This document shows, one piece after another, positions 24,351 to 34,802 of a stretch of 64,000 nucleotides of DNA. The notes below the pieces were generated by a model, which was not told the origin of the DNA, did not search any database, and was given only the letters and a program-made list of their open reading frames with translations. The position numbers and the translations under genes were made by a program. Origin of the DNA: Rhodococcoides corynebacterioides (GTDB lineage Bacteria > Actinomycetota > Actinomycetes > Mycobacteriales > Mycobacteriaceae); contig NZ_JABUBU010000001.1 in NCBI RefSeq assembly GCF_019834675.1, positions 124,001 through 188,000 on the forward strand, given 5' to 3'. Numbering within the stretch: the stretch's first letter is position 1; every line of letters begins with the position of its first letter.

Positions 24351-24845
24351 TCAGCCCGCGTAGGCCGCCTCGAGGTCGGCCACGACGATCTTGCGCATCT
24401 GCAGCATCGCCTGCACGACGCGGCCGGACTTCTCCGGATCGGGGTCGCTCATCAGTTCCACCAACCGGGTCGGCACGATCTGCCAGGACAGCCCGAACCG
24501 GTCCTTGCACCACGCGCACTGCGACTCGGCGCCGCCGTCGGCCGTGAGGGCGTCCCAGTAGCGGTCCACCTCCTCCTGATCGGCGCAGCTCACGGCCAAC
24601 GAGATCGCCTCGGTGAACTGGAAGTGCGGCCCGCCGTTGAGCGCGGTGAACCGCTGCCCGAACAGCTCGAAGTCGACGGTCATAGCGCTCCCGGCCTTCC
24701 CGGGCCCGCCGTCGCCGTAGCGGCTGACGTGCAGGATCGATCCGCCGAACAGGTCGACGTAGAACTGCGCGGCTTCCTCGGCCCGATCGTCGAACCACAG
24801 GGTGGGGACGATCTTCTGGGTGGTGGTGGAGTCGATCGTGGGCAC
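24351..24845 (-). CDS. VOC-family protein (PhnB/glyoxalase 3-dmu-9 type)
   Basis: A 164-residue VOC protein: KIVPTLWFDDRAEEAAQFYV, then FTALNGGPHFQFTEAISLAV, SCADQEEVDRYWDALTADGG and CAWCKDRFGLSWQIVP. This is the PF06983 pattern often mis-named 3-demethylubiquinone methyltransferase; it has no methyltransferase motif. Such proteins are commonly stress or antibiotic-binding proteins of unknown role. GTG start with AGGAG eight bases upstream. No operon partner. Confidence 0.82.
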   Translation of the reverse strand: MPTIDSTTTQKIVPTLWFDDRAEEAAQFYVDLFGGSILHVSRYGDGGPGKAGSAMTVDFELFGQRFTALNGGPHFQFTEAISLAVSCADQEEVDRYWDALTADGGAESQCAWCKDRFGLSWQIVPTRLVELMSDPDPEKSGRVVQAMLQMRKIVVADLEAAYAG

Positions 24846-24926
24846 AGCGGGCTCCTGTCTCGGCCGGGGCTCGGGTGCCCCGCAGCGGTGAGTGTCACCG
24901 GTGTCGACCGGAGTGGGGCCCGGAAT

Positions 24927-25520
24927 TCATCGCGTGACGGCGCGGGTGAGCAGGTCGGCGAGTTCTCGATAGGCGGTGGCGTCGTCCAACCCGGTGCGAC
25001 GGGCCAGGGCGCGGGTCTGGATGGACACCATCACCGACGCGGCGACGTCGGCGACGAAGGTGGCGTGGACGTCGCGCACGTCCCCGGCCCGCGCGCCGTC
25101 GTCGACGATGGCGCGGACGCGCTCGGCGGCCGCCGCGGTGTTGCGCTCGTAGACCAGGCGGGTGGGCTCGAACGCCGCGAGATCGCTCATGAAGGACTCC
25201 GACGCCGGCGCGAGGGCCTCGCCCACGGCACCGAGGTAGGCGGCCAGGCGCCGGGCCGTCACGCGCTCACCGCCGGCGTCGGACGCGGCGGTGCGATCCG
25301 CCGCGTCGACGGCGTCCGTGGCGGCGCGGAAGAAGTGGCGGACCGCGGCGACCACCAGCTCGTCCTTGCTGGGCGCCAGCGTGTAGAGCGTGGACTTCGA
25401 GCAGCGCAGCCGCCCGGCGATCTCGTCGAGGGTGAGGTGTGCGAACCCGTCCGCGAGGAAGAGGGCGACGACGGCATCGAACAGCTCGGCCCGCCGGGCG
25501 GTCGCATGAGCGCTGGTCAC
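24927..25520 (-). CDS. TetR-family regulator of acyl-CoA dehydrogenase
   Basis: A 197-residue TetR protein with HTH HLTLDEIAGRLRCSKSTLYT and APSKDELVVAAVR. It diverges from the acyl-CoA dehydrogenase gene at 25643. The 122-base gap carries two equally built operator modules (25531-25557 and 25563-25589). The GTG at 25520 is ten bases from the first module, so binding there would block its own transcription. Likely a fatty- or branched-acyl-CoA responsive repressor. Confidence 0.84.
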   Translation of the reverse strand: MTSAHATARRAELFDAVVALFLADGFAHLTLDEIAGRLRCSKSTLYTLAPSKDELVVAAVRHFFRAATDAVDAADRTAASDAGGERVTARRLAAYLGAVGEALAPASESFMSDLAAFEPTRLVYERNTAAAAERVRAIVDDGARAGDVRDVHATFVADVAASVMVSIQTRALARRTGLDDATAYRELADLLTRAVTR

Positions 25521-25530
25521 GGACGTCGAT

Positions 25531-25589
25531 GGTACTGGAGGGCGCTCTGCAGTACTGTCGACGGTACTGAGGCGAGCATTCCAGTACTG
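25531..25589. promoter_or_regulatory. Tandem operator, GTACTG-N12-CAGTAC twice
   Basis: Two 27-bp modules, 25531-25557 and 25563-25589, share the form GGTACTG-N12-CAGTACTG. The arms are conserved exactly while the 12 central bases differ. Module-to-module distance is 32 bp, about three helical turns. They occupy the gap between the divergent TetR and acyl-CoA dehydrogenase genes. Confidence 0.75.
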
Positions 25590-25642
25590 CTCACCCCGCC
25601 CGCCCTGTTCGCACCGCCCGCCCCGCCCCGAGAGGACCGACC

Positions 25643-26782
25643 ATGGCCGTCGACCGCCTGCTGCCCACCGACGAGGCCCGCGAGCTGATCCAGCTGACCC
25701 GCGACATCGCGGACAAGGCGCTGGACCCGATCGTCGACGAGCACGAGAAGTCCGAGACCTATCCCGACGGCCTGTTCGCGACTCTGGGCGAGGCCGGGTT
25801 GCTGTCCCTGCCGTACCCGGAGGAGTGGGGCGGCGGCGGACAGCCCTACGAGGTCTACCTGCAGGTGCTCGAGGAGCTGGCCGCGCGGTGGGCGTCGGTG
25901 GCCGTCGCGGTGAGCGTTCACGGACTGTCGTGCCACCCTCTGTTCACGTTCGGGACCGACGAGCAGAAGCAGCGGTGGCTGCCGGAGATGCTGGGCGGCA
26001 CCACGATCGGGGCCTACAGCCTGTCCGAGCCCCAGGCCGGCAGCGACGCCGCCGCGCTCACCTGCAAGGCGGTGTCCGGGCCGGACGGCTACACGATCAC
26101 CGGCGCCAAGGCGTGGATCACCCACGGCGGCATCGCCGACTTCTACACCCTCTTCGCCCGGACCGGGGAGGGGTCCAAGGGCATCTCCTGCTTCCTCGTG
26201 CCGGGGGACACCCCGGGCCTGAGTTTCGGTGCGCCCGAGGAGAAGATGGGCCTGCACGCCGTCCCCACCGCGGCGGCCCACTACGACGGCGCTCGGGTGG
26301 ATCGCGACCGTCTGGTCGGGTCGGAGGGGCAGGGCCTCGCCATCGCCTTCAGTGCGCTCGACGCCGGTCGCCTGGGCATCGCCGCCGTCGCGGTGGGGAT
26401 CGCGCAGGCCGCCCTCGACGACGCGGTGCGGTACGCGACGGAGCGGGAGACGTTCGGCCGCAGGATCATCGACCATCAAGGCCTGGGCTTCGTTCTCGCC
26501 GACATGGCGGCGGCGGTCGATTCCGCCCGCGCGACCTACCTCGACGCCGCACGCCGCCGGGACGCGGGCCTGCCGTATTCGCGGCAGGCGTCCGTCGCCA
26601 AGCTGGTGGCGACCGACGCCGCCATGAAGGTCACCACCGACGCGGTGCAGGTGCACGGCGGCTACGGCTACACCCGCGACTTCCGCGTCGAGCGATACAT
26701 GCGGGAAGCAAAGATCACCCAGATCTTCGAGGGCACCAACCAGATCCAGCGGCTGGTCATCTCGCGGTCCCTCGCGAGGTAG
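25643..26782 (+). CDS. Acyl-CoA dehydrogenase (short/medium or branched chain)
   Basis: A 379-residue enzyme of standard length: AYSLSEPQAGSDAA and AKAWITHGG around FAD and substrate, QVHGGYGYTRDFRVERYMRE, and catalytic Glu in IFEGTNQIQR. These are textbook FadE features, unlike the divergent enzyme at 11802-13025. It catalyses alpha,beta-dehydrogenation of acyl-CoA, passing electrons to ETF. ATG with GAGAGG upstream. The regulator is divergent. It appears monocistronic; the DUF2461 gene follows after 24 bases. Confidence 0.92.
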   Translation: MAVDRLLPTDEARELIQLTRDIADKALDPIVDEHEKSETYPDGLFATLGEAGLLSLPYPEEWGGGGQPYEVYLQVLEELAARWASVAVAVSVHGLSCHPLFTFGTDEQKQRWLPEMLGGTTIGAYSLSEPQAGSDAAALTCKAVSGPDGYTITGAKAWITHGGIADFYTLFARTGEGSKGISCFLVPGDTPGLSFGAPEEKMGLHAVPTAAAHYDGARVDRDRLVGSEGQGLAIAFSALDAGRLGIAAVAVGIAQAALDDAVRYATERETFGRRIIDHQGLGFVLADMAAAVDSARATYLDAARRRDAGLPYSRQASVAKLVATDAAMKVTTDAVQVHGGYGYTRDFRVERYMREAKITQIFEGTNQIQRLVISRSLAR

Positions 26783-26806
26783 GGCCGGACCGTACGCTCG
26801 TCGGTC

Positions 26807-27439
26807 ATGGGCACACCGACGTTCGGCGGCATCCCCGAGGCGGCTCTGGACTTCTACGAGGACCTAGAGGCCGACAACAGCAAGACGTTCTGGGCCGCGC
26901 ACAAACACGTCTACGACGAGGCGGTGCTGGCTCCCGTGGCCGCCCTCGCCGAGGCTCTCGCGGAGTTCGGTCCGGCCAAGATCTTCCGGCCGCACCGCGA
27001 CGCCCGGTTCTCGAAGGACAAGACGCCGTACAAGACCCACCAGGGCGTCTTCGTGGCGGTCGGTCCGTCGGCCGGGTGGTACGTGCAGGTCGACGCGTCG
27101 GGGCTCATGGTGGCCGGCGGCTTCTACGCGGCGACGCCCGAGGCGATCGCGCAGTACCGGGCGACGGTCGACGACGACGTCCGTGGCTCGGAACTGGTGC
27201 GCATCGTGACCGACCTCGAGCGTGCCGGCTACGAGCGGGGCGGTGATCGGCTGAAGACGTCGCCTCGCGGTGTCGCTCCGACGCACCCACGGATCGACCT
27301 CCTTCGTCACCGCACGCTGACCGTGAGTCGGCAGTTCGGGTGTCCGCCCTGGCTGTCCACGCCGGCCTGCGCCGAGCACGTGGCGGCTGCGTGGCGCGAG
27401 ATGGCGCCGCTGGTGGAGTGGTGCCGTCAGGTCCTGTGA
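26807..27439 (+). CDS. DUF2461 (TIGR02453) family protein
   Basis: A 210-residue protein matching the DUF2461 layout: ALDFYEDLEADNSKTFWAAH, then FRPHRDARFSKDKTPYKTHQ, GWYVQVDASGLMVAGGFY, and a LTVSRQFG block. The family is widespread in actinobacteria and has no established function. It follows the dehydrogenase by 24 bases on the same strand, so read-through is possible. Its last 13 bases overlap the convergent PucR-type gene. Confidence 0.85.
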   Translation: MGTPTFGGIPEAALDFYEDLEADNSKTFWAAHKHVYDEAVLAPVAALAEALAEFGPAKIFRPHRDARFSKDKTPYKTHQGVFVAVGPSAGWYVQVDASGLMVAGGFYAATPEAIAQYRATVDDDVRGSELVRIVTDLERAGYERGGDRLKTSPRGVAPTHPRIDLLRHRTLTVSRQFGCPPWLSTPACAEHVAAAWREMAPLVEWCRQVL

Positions 27440-29046
27440 TCACCCAGCACCAGCTGAATGCCGGTGAGCAGGCGGGTGTCCGGATCGGTCAGGTCGAGTC
27501 CGCTCAGTGCCTGCGCGCGACGGAGCCGGTACCGCAACGTGTTCGGATGGACGTGGACCGCCGCCGCGGCGCGGCGCACGTCGTCGGGATTCCGGAGGTA
27601 CGCCGCGACGCTCGCGCACAGTTCCGACGACGTCCGACGGTCGTAGTCGACCAGCACGTCCAACCGAGGGTCGCGCAGCGTCGGGTCCGCCGCGACCACC
27701 CGCGCGATCTCGGCCAGCAGCACGGGCGTACGCGACGACGCAAGAGTGGTGACGCGGGCGACCGGGGCGGCGTCGCCGCTCGTTCCGTCGAGCACCCGGT
27801 CCACCTCGCCCCGGGCGGCCGCGACCTCCGCCAGCCCGTCGACGGGCACGGCGACGGCGGCGCGGAGTCGCACCGGTGATCGCGCGTCCAGTCGCTCCAG
27901 CAACCGTCCCGTCCACGCGGTGACGGTCTCGGCGGTGCTCTCGGCGGTGTGCATGCGGGGTAGCAGGACATAGATGCGGTCGGCCGACGCCGTCACCAAC
28001 GACGACCGGTGAAAGGCGCTGGCGTGCAGGCGAACGGACGATGCGAGCCGGGCGAGTCCTGCGGTCTCGGCGGCGTCGCCGGGTCGTGTCGGCGTCAGGC
28101 CGATCACCGCGGCGGGTCCCCCGTCGGGCAGCGAGAGCGCCGCGGCCAACGACGGCACGTCCACACCACCGCCGCGCAGGCCCAGCAGGCGGTGGATCTG
28201 CATCGCCTCGGTGGTGGGCGCCGCCCGACGACGCGCGATGAGGCGGGCGGCCACCGCCGCCGCACCCTGCACCACCGGTCCGGCGTCGTCGGTCAACGGT
28301 CGTCGTCCCTCCTGCACCCACAGGGTGCCCACCAGGGTCGCGCCCGACGAACCCGGTTCCGTTCCGCCGGAACGGATCCCGGCGACCAACCGTCGCTCGA
28401 TCCCGAGGTCCGGGTGTCCGGGAACGTCGACCACCTCGTCGGAGCGGCGCACCGCGTCGTAGACACCCCAGGATTCGAGGCGGCGGAGGTACTCCGCCGG
28501 CCCCTCGCGACCGAGGATCGACAGGCGCCGGAGCTCGTCGGCCTGGTCGTCGGTCGCGGAGTAGGCGAGCACGTGGGAATGCTCGTCCTCGATGCTCACC
28601 AGTCCGTGGGTGTGGGCGGCGACGGTGCGCGCCAACTCGTACAGGTCGGTGTCGGCGCCCGAGGTCACGGTGTCGTCGGACCGGTCGTCGGCCGTGTGGT
28701 CCAGCAGGCCGCGGACCATCGACAACACGCGGTCCCAGCGTGAGCGCGGATGCACGGCGAGGAGGGCGACGCCGCCGTCGTGCGCGGCGGTGCGCAACTC
28801 CGGCGACGTGGCCTTGGTGAGCACCGCGACCGGTGCGGGCTGCACCCGGGCCAACCACTCGGCTGCGGCGTCGGCGCCCACGCCGGCGAGGAGATAGAGG
28901 TCGGCGGTGGCGGCAGTCTCCCCGGCGAGGTCGTCCGCGTCCGCCAGGGTCACGACGGCGATCCGGGCGCGCGGGTGCGGCGACGGGACGACGACGTCGG
29001 CGAAGGCGTGCACCGTCCGCTGGAGGTCGTCGAGGGTCACGGCCAT
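27427..29046 (-). CDS. PucR-family transcriptional activator (PruC-like)
   Basis: A 539-residue regulator. It has an N-terminal PucR domain, a GGDEF-like middle, and a C-terminal PucR-type helix-turn-helix HVHPNTLRYRLRRAQ near residue 505. In mycobacteria a PucR-type protein next to pruA/pruB (PruC, Rv1186c region) activates proline catabolism. The divergent position next to pruA here strongly suggests the same job. ATG at 29046; in-frame sequence upstream would run into the pruA promoter. Binding sites are probably the two 15-bp direct repeats at 29068 and 29100. Confidence 0.85.
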   Translation of the reverse strand: MAVTLDDLQRTVHAFADVVVPSPHPRARIAVVTLADADDLAGETAATADLYLLAGVGADAAAEWLARVQPAPVAVLTKATSPELRTAAHDGGVALLAVHPRSRWDRVLSMVRGLLDHTADDRSDDTVTSGADTDLYELARTVAAHTHGLVSIEDEHSHVLAYSATDDQADELRRLSILGREGPAEYLRRLESWGVYDAVRRSDEVVDVPGHPDLGIERRLVAGIRSGGTEPGSSGATLVGTLWVQEGRRPLTDDAGPVVQGAAAVAARLIARRRAAPTTEAMQIHRLLGLRGGGVDVPSLAAALSLPDGGPAAVIGLTPTRPGDAAETAGLARLASSVRLHASAFHRSSLVTASADRIYVLLPRMHTAESTAETVTAWTGRLLERLDARSPVRLRAAVAVPVDGLAEVAAARGEVDRVLDGTSGDAAPVARVTTLASSRTPVLLAEIARVVAADPTLRDPRLDVLVDYDRRTSSELCASVAAYLRNPDDVRRAAAAVHVHPNTLRYRLRRAQALSGLDLTDPDTRLLTGIQLVLGDHRT

Positions 29047-29067
29047 GGACCGACGGTACCCGGTCGG

Positions 29068-29114
29068 ACTCGGTTCGATCGGACAGGGCATCGGACGAGA
29101 CTTGGTTCGATCGG
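29068..29114. promoter_or_regulatory. Direct-repeat activator site for proline operon
   Basis: ACTCGGTTCGATCGG (29068-29082) and ACTTGGTTCGATCGG (29100-29114) differ at one base and are 32 bp apart, about three helical turns. They lie between the divergent PucR-family gene (29046) and pruA (29186). Same-face direct repeats fit an activator such as PruC. Confidence 0.6.
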
Positions 29115-29185
29115 CCGAATACACCGACGGGGTGCGTGCGATGGAGTGGGACACGTCATAACCCCCCGACCCCTGGAGGCCACCC

Positions 29186-30825
<1,640 letters not shown>

Positions 30826-30826
<1 letters not shown>

Positions 30827-31770
30827 TGACCACGCATCCGCTGCGCCCGGTCCTGCTCGCCGCCGGCCGCTCACCGCGCCTCGAGCGCGTCGTCTCCACC
30901 TCGCGGCTGACCCGGCCGGTGGTCGACCGGTTCGTGCCCGGCAGCACCGAGACCGAGGTGTTGACCGCGGTCCGCGACCTGCTCGATTCCGGCCGCTACG
31001 TCAGCGTCGACCACCTCGGCGAGGACACTACCGACGCCGCCGCGGCCACCGCGACCCTCGACGCCTACCTCTCGCTCCTGCAGGCGTTCGGGGGACTGCC
31101 GGTGACGTCGTCGGCGCCGATCCGGCCGCTGGAGATCTCGCTGAAGCTGTCCGCGCTGGGCAGTTCCCTGCCCGGCGACGGCCACGCGGTGGCGCTGGCC
31201 AACGCCCAGAAGATCTGCGCGGCCGCCGACGCCGCGGGCGTCTGGGTGACCGTCGACGCCGAGGACCACACCACCACCGACGGTGCACTCGCGATCGTGC
31301 GGGAACTGCGCCGCGACTTCCCGAGCCTGGGCGTGGTGGTGCAGGCGTACCTGCACCGCACCGAGCATGACTGCCGCGACCTCGCGGGGCCCGGCTCCCG
31401 CGTGCGGCTGTGCAAGGGTGCGTACCGCGAACCGGCCTCGGTGGCCTACCAGTCCACCGACGAGGTCGACGCGTCCTACGAGCGGTGCCTGCGCATCCTC
31501 GCCGAGGGAGAGGGCTACCCCATGGTGGCCACCCACGATCCGCGCATGATCGCCGCCGCCGCCCGCACCGGCCGTCCGGCCGACAGCATGGAGTACCAGA
31601 TGCTCTACGGCATCCGGGACGCCGAGCAGCAACGCCTCGTGGAGGCGGGCAACCACGTCCGCGTCTACGTGCCCTTCGGCACGCAGTGGTACGGGTACTT
31701 CATGCGGCGGCTCGCCGAGCGCCCGGCCAACCTCACCTTCTTCCTGCGGTCACTCCTCACCCGCAGCTAG
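30826..31770 (+). CDS. pruB: Proline dehydrogenase
   Basis: A 314-residue FAD-dependent TIM-barrel enzyme of the short monofunctional PutA/PruB type. It contains EISLKLSALG, VTVDAEDHTT, RVRLCKGAYREP and EYQMLYGIRD, which carry FAD- and proline-binding residues. It oxidises L-proline to P5C, the substrate of pruA. ATG at 30826 shares a base with the pruA TGA; GGGAG lies ten bases upstream. The last 14 bases overlap a small convergent gene. Confidence 0.93.
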
Positions 31771-32032
31771 TGCCCGGCCTGCCCGGCCTCCGGCCTGCCC
31801 GCCCGTCGAAGGTGCCGTCCGTACACGTCTCCCCGAGCGGCGGGGAGAACACGGTGTCACCGCACGTGCGGCAGTGGTGGGTGCGGTGATGACCGATACC
31901 GCACCCACACGCCCGCGCGCCGACCAGGACCGAATGTGCCTGCAGCACATGACCGTTCGTGCACGTGCGAGGCGACTCCTCGTGCCAGTTGCCGTCCGGC
32001 ATGAGGTGCAGGCGGCGACGGCGGTTCATCAT
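31757..32032 (-). CDS. Small Cys/His-rich zinc-ribbon-like protein
   Basis: A 91-residue protein with paired Cys/His motifs CTNGHVL, ACGCGIGHHRTHHC and CRTCGDTVF, the layout of a small zinc-binding module. LHLMPDGNWHEE precedes the first Cys. Two consecutive ATG codons (32032, 32029) follow a strong GAGGAGG, so translation is credible. I know of similar short actinobacterial proteins but no function. It converges on pruB, overlapping it by 14 bases. Confidence 0.65.
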   Translation of the reverse strand: MMNRRRRLHLMPDGNWHEESPRTCTNGHVLQAHSVLVGARACGCGIGHHRTHHCRTCGDTVFSPPLGETCTDGTFDGRAGRRPGRPGTSCG

Positions 32033-32134
32033 GACGCCTCCTCGAGGAGCTCGCACGTCACGACGGAAGATCCGACGCGGCGGCGGGCTCGGCCGAGGCT
32101 CAGCCTACCAAGAATCGAACTCGTGTTCGAACCG

Positions 32135-32905
32135 TCAGGTCAGATCGACGCGGGCGATGGCCGCCGACGTCGGGAAGGGCGATCCGCCCGTGGGTTCGAC
32201 CGTGATCGACACGGCGGACGCCCCGGCCACGGGCACCGACGCCGCCTCGTCGATGGTCGTCGCGTCCATCGTGCCCACCGACACGGGCGAGCCGTCGATG
32301 ACCCACACCTGGTACACCGAACCGGCCGGCGGGGCGTCGACCCCGTCCATGTGGAGAACGGCACGGTCCGCACCCGGGGTGTACTCGACCTCGAGGGTGC
32401 CGCCGCCGGCGACCGGTGCGTCCAGTGCGGTCACCGCCGTCGGCGCGGTGGCGTCGGGGCTCGTCCCGACCGCGATCGCCCCGCCCACGCCGACGACCAC
32501 GACGGCGGCGGCCGCCGCCGCGGCCCATCGCGGCGCGATCCGACGCGCCCGTCGGGACTCACCGGCGCGGAAGGGGACGACGACGGGTGCGGGGGTGCCG
32601 TCCGGGGCGACCTGGGCGGTGTCCGCCGCCGCGCCGAGAATGCGGGTCCGCAGATCGGGGGGAGCGGGGGTGTCGGTCGTGTACGCGGAGATCGCCATCG
32701 TCTCGCGGATGTCCCGCACGATCTCGTCGAATCGCCGCCGGGTGACGTCGTCCTCGCCGAGTCGCGTCATCGTCTCGAACCGCTCCGACGCGGACATCGC
32801 GTCCAGTGCGCACAGGTAGGCGAGATCGATCAGGTCCGGGTCGGGTTCGCGTCGGGATCCGACGAACCGGCGTCCGTCGGAACGCGGCGCACGGTCGTTC
32901 ATCAC
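32135..32905 (-). CDS. RskA-like anti-sigma factor (no adjacent sigma gene)
   Basis: A 256-residue membrane protein. The cytoplasmic N-terminal domain (DLIDLAYLCALDAMSASERF) resembles the zinc-free anti-sigma domain of RskA. One transmembrane helix lies at about residues 126-147, followed by an extracytoplasmic RskA-type C-terminal domain (GSVYQVWVIDGSPVSVGTM). Such proteins hold an ECF sigma factor until proteolysis releases it. No ECF sigma gene is adjacent, which is unusual. GTG at 32905 or ATG at 32902 both suit the GGGAGGA upstream. Confidence 0.78.
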   Translation of the reverse strand: MMNDRAPRSDGRRFVGSRREPDPDLIDLAYLCALDAMSASERFETMTRLGEDDVTRRRFDEIVRDIRETMAISAYTTDTPAPPDLRTRILGAAADTAQVAPDGTPAPVVVPFRAGESRRARRIAPRWAAAAAAAVVVVGVGGAIAVGTSPDATAPTAVTALDAPVAGGGTLEVEYTPGADRAVLHMDGVDAPPAGSVYQVWVIDGSPVSVGTMDATTIDEAASVPVAGASAVSITVEPTGGSPFPTSAAIARVDLT

Positions 32906-33030
32906 GGACGTCCTCCCGGTGACGACGTGTGGTCAGGTCGAGGCGGCGCTCGGACCCGGCGTCCTACCCACGTCTCTCCTGCTGGTCACCCGGTATTCGG
33001 ACTCCTCGCCCGGCCGGATGGGACCGACAC

Positions 33031-34254
33031 CTACCGGGGGAGGCCGAGGGCGAGCAGCGCGGCGTCGTCCTGGAGTCCGTCACCGAAGCCGTCGACGAGC
33101 GCGGTGACCCGCTCGACGAGGTCGGTCGCCGTGGTCGGTGCCGCCGCGGACACGTAGGTGAGCAGGTCACCGCTGTCGTCGTACCGGCCGCCGGCGACGC
33201 GCGCCTCGGTGACACCGTCCGAGTAGAGGAACAGCACGTCCCCCGGGGACAGGGTCAGCCGGTGCGAGGTGAAGTGCGGCGTGGGCAGGCCCCCCACCAA
33301 CTGGCCGCCGAGCAGATCGTCGACGTACCGAGCGCTGCCGTCGGCCCGCACGTGCAGGGGCGGCGGGTGTCCACCGCCGGCCAGGTCGACCACGGCGCCG
33401 TCGGCGGACGGCACCACGGTGCCGTAGACCACGGTGCAGAACCGCGGATCGTCGCCGCGGAACTCGGGAAGCAGCACGGTGTTGAGGTTCTGCAGCACGG
33501 CGATCGGGTCGCGGTCGAAGACGGCCGCCGCCCGCAGCGTGTAGCGGGTGAGCGAGGTGACGGCCGCGGCGCCGGCACCCTTGCCGCTGACGTCGCCGAG
33601 GAAGAATCCCCAGGCCTCGCCGTCCAGCGGGAACACGTCGTAGAAGTCGCCGCCGACCTCGTCCGGAGACGCGTGGTGGTAGTACGCGGCGGTCTCCATG
33701 CCCGGCGGGGAGGCCAGGACCGGGGGCAACAGGGTGCGCTGCAGCACCGTCGCCAACGACCGCACCTGAGCACCCTCGAGGTTCTCGCTGGCCCGCGCCC
33801 GCTCCGAGGCGACCAGGGCGTCCCGCGATCGCGTCAACGCCGCCGCGGCCGCCGAGCGGTCCGACAACGCGTCGGCCAGGGCGCGGTCCCGCGACCGGTC
33901 GCTCTCGGACATCACGGCGGCCACGCGAACGGTGCCGTCTCGGCCGACGTTCGCGCTGAGGTGCGTGCTCCTCGCGCCGGACGGAGTGCGAACGCGCGCG
34001 GTGGCCACCGCGGGCGACGCGTCCGCGCTGCTCGGGGCGGCGGACAGCAGCGCGGCGAGAACGGGGCCGTCGGCCACGTCGAACAGGTCGCGGAAGGGGG
34101 TGCCCGTCACGGTCGCGGGCGGATCCGCCAGTCGACGCGCGGCGGCGTTGGCCCAGGCGACGGTGCGATCGTCGGCGCGCACGGCGTAGAACGCCAGCGG
34201 AGCGGTCTCGAGGTAGTCCGCCAGGTCGGGGTACTCCGTGGGCGACGCGGTCAC
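33031..34254 (-). CDS. PAS-SpoIIE/PP2C serine phosphatase (RsbU/RsbP-like)
   Basis: A 407-residue protein. It has an N-terminal PAS-like domain (residues about 15-115, LETAPLAFYAVRADDRTVAW), a short coiled linker, and a SpoIIE phosphatase domain with the metal motifs VGGDFYDVFPL, FFLGDVSGKGAGAA and DVLFLYSDGVTEAR, then the final QDDAALLAL. It should dephosphorylate a STAS antagonist. GTG at 34254 overlaps the TGA of the upstream kinase gene. The candidate substrate is encoded at 34803. Confidence 0.88.
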   Translation of the reverse strand: MTASPTEYPDLADYLETAPLAFYAVRADDRTVAWANAAARRLADPPATVTGTPFRDLFDVADGPVLAALLSAAPSSADASPAVATARVRTPSGARSTHLSANVGRDGTVRVAAVMSESDRSRDRALADALSDRSAAAAALTRSRDALVASERARASENLEGAQVRSLATVLQRTLLPPVLASPPGMETAAYYHHASPDEVGGDFYDVFPLDGEAWGFFLGDVSGKGAGAAAVTSLTRYTLRAAAVFDRDPIAVLQNLNTVLLPEFRGDDPRFCTVVYGTVVPSADGAVVDLAGGGHPPPLHVRADGSARYVDDLLGGQLVGGLPTPHFTSHRLTLSPGDVLFLYSDGVTEARVAGGRYDDSGDLLTYVSAAAPTTATDLVERVTALVDGFGDGLQDDAALLALGLPR

Positions 34255-34709
34255 GATACGGAACCTCGCGGCCGAGTGTCCCCCAGATCCCAGATCATGG
34301 TGACGGTGGTGCCTTGCGGACCGTCGTGCTCCACGGCGACGGAATCGGCGACCGCCCGCAGCAGCCCCAGCCCGTGTCCGCGCAGCGGTCGTTCGGTGGG
34401 TTCGCGCCACACGCCGCCGTCGGTCACCGTGACCGTCAGCGCGTCCGCCTCGTGCGTGGCGGTCACCGTGACCGGGCCGGGCTCCGCGTCGTCGTACGCG
34501 TGCTCGACGCTGTTGGCGACGGCCTCGTACATCGCCAGGACGATGTCGTTGCGCAGGTCGCCGACCGGTCGCGTCTCGAGCCACGCCGCCATCGTCGTGC
34601 GCAGGTGTCGCGCGGTCTCGGCCGTGGCGACGTCGGACTGGGCCCACGACGACGAACCGACCCCGTTCGTGCTCCGGTGGTCGATCCGTGTTCCTCGAGC
34701 GCTGTCCAT
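34251..34709 (-). CDS. RsbW-like anti-sigma serine kinase (HATPase_c)
   Basis: A 152-residue GHKL ATPase-fold protein: N-box AVANSVEHAYDD, G1 DGGVWRE, and G2 RGHGLGLLRAVAD. This is the size and motif set of RsbW/SpoIIAB-type switch kinases. The ATG at 34709 has AGGA six bases upstream; an ATG at 34727 has no such site. Coupling with the SpoIIE gene by GTGA overlap and the STAS gene next door give a full partner-switching set. The sigma target is not in the window. Confidence 0.84.
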   Translation of the reverse strand: MDSARGTRIDHRSTNGVGSSSWAQSDVATAETARHLRTTMAAWLETRPVGDLRNDIVLAMYEAVANSVEHAYDDAEPGPVTVTATHEADALTVTVTDGGVWREPTERPLRGHGLGLLRAVADSVAVEHDGPQGTTVTMIWDLGDTRPRGSVS

Positions 34710-34802
34710 GAAAGTCCTGTACCCCATCGTCGGCCGTCGTCATCGGTCACCGACCGACACGCATCGTCCGCGCCGCGACGCGACCGATGTAACGTCGCCA
34801 TC

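Noticed and set aside
24351..24845. 3-demethylubiquinone methyltransferase label
   Set aside because: The protein has only a VOC fold and no SAM-binding motif. The name is a known family mis-annotation, and actinobacteria use menaquinone.
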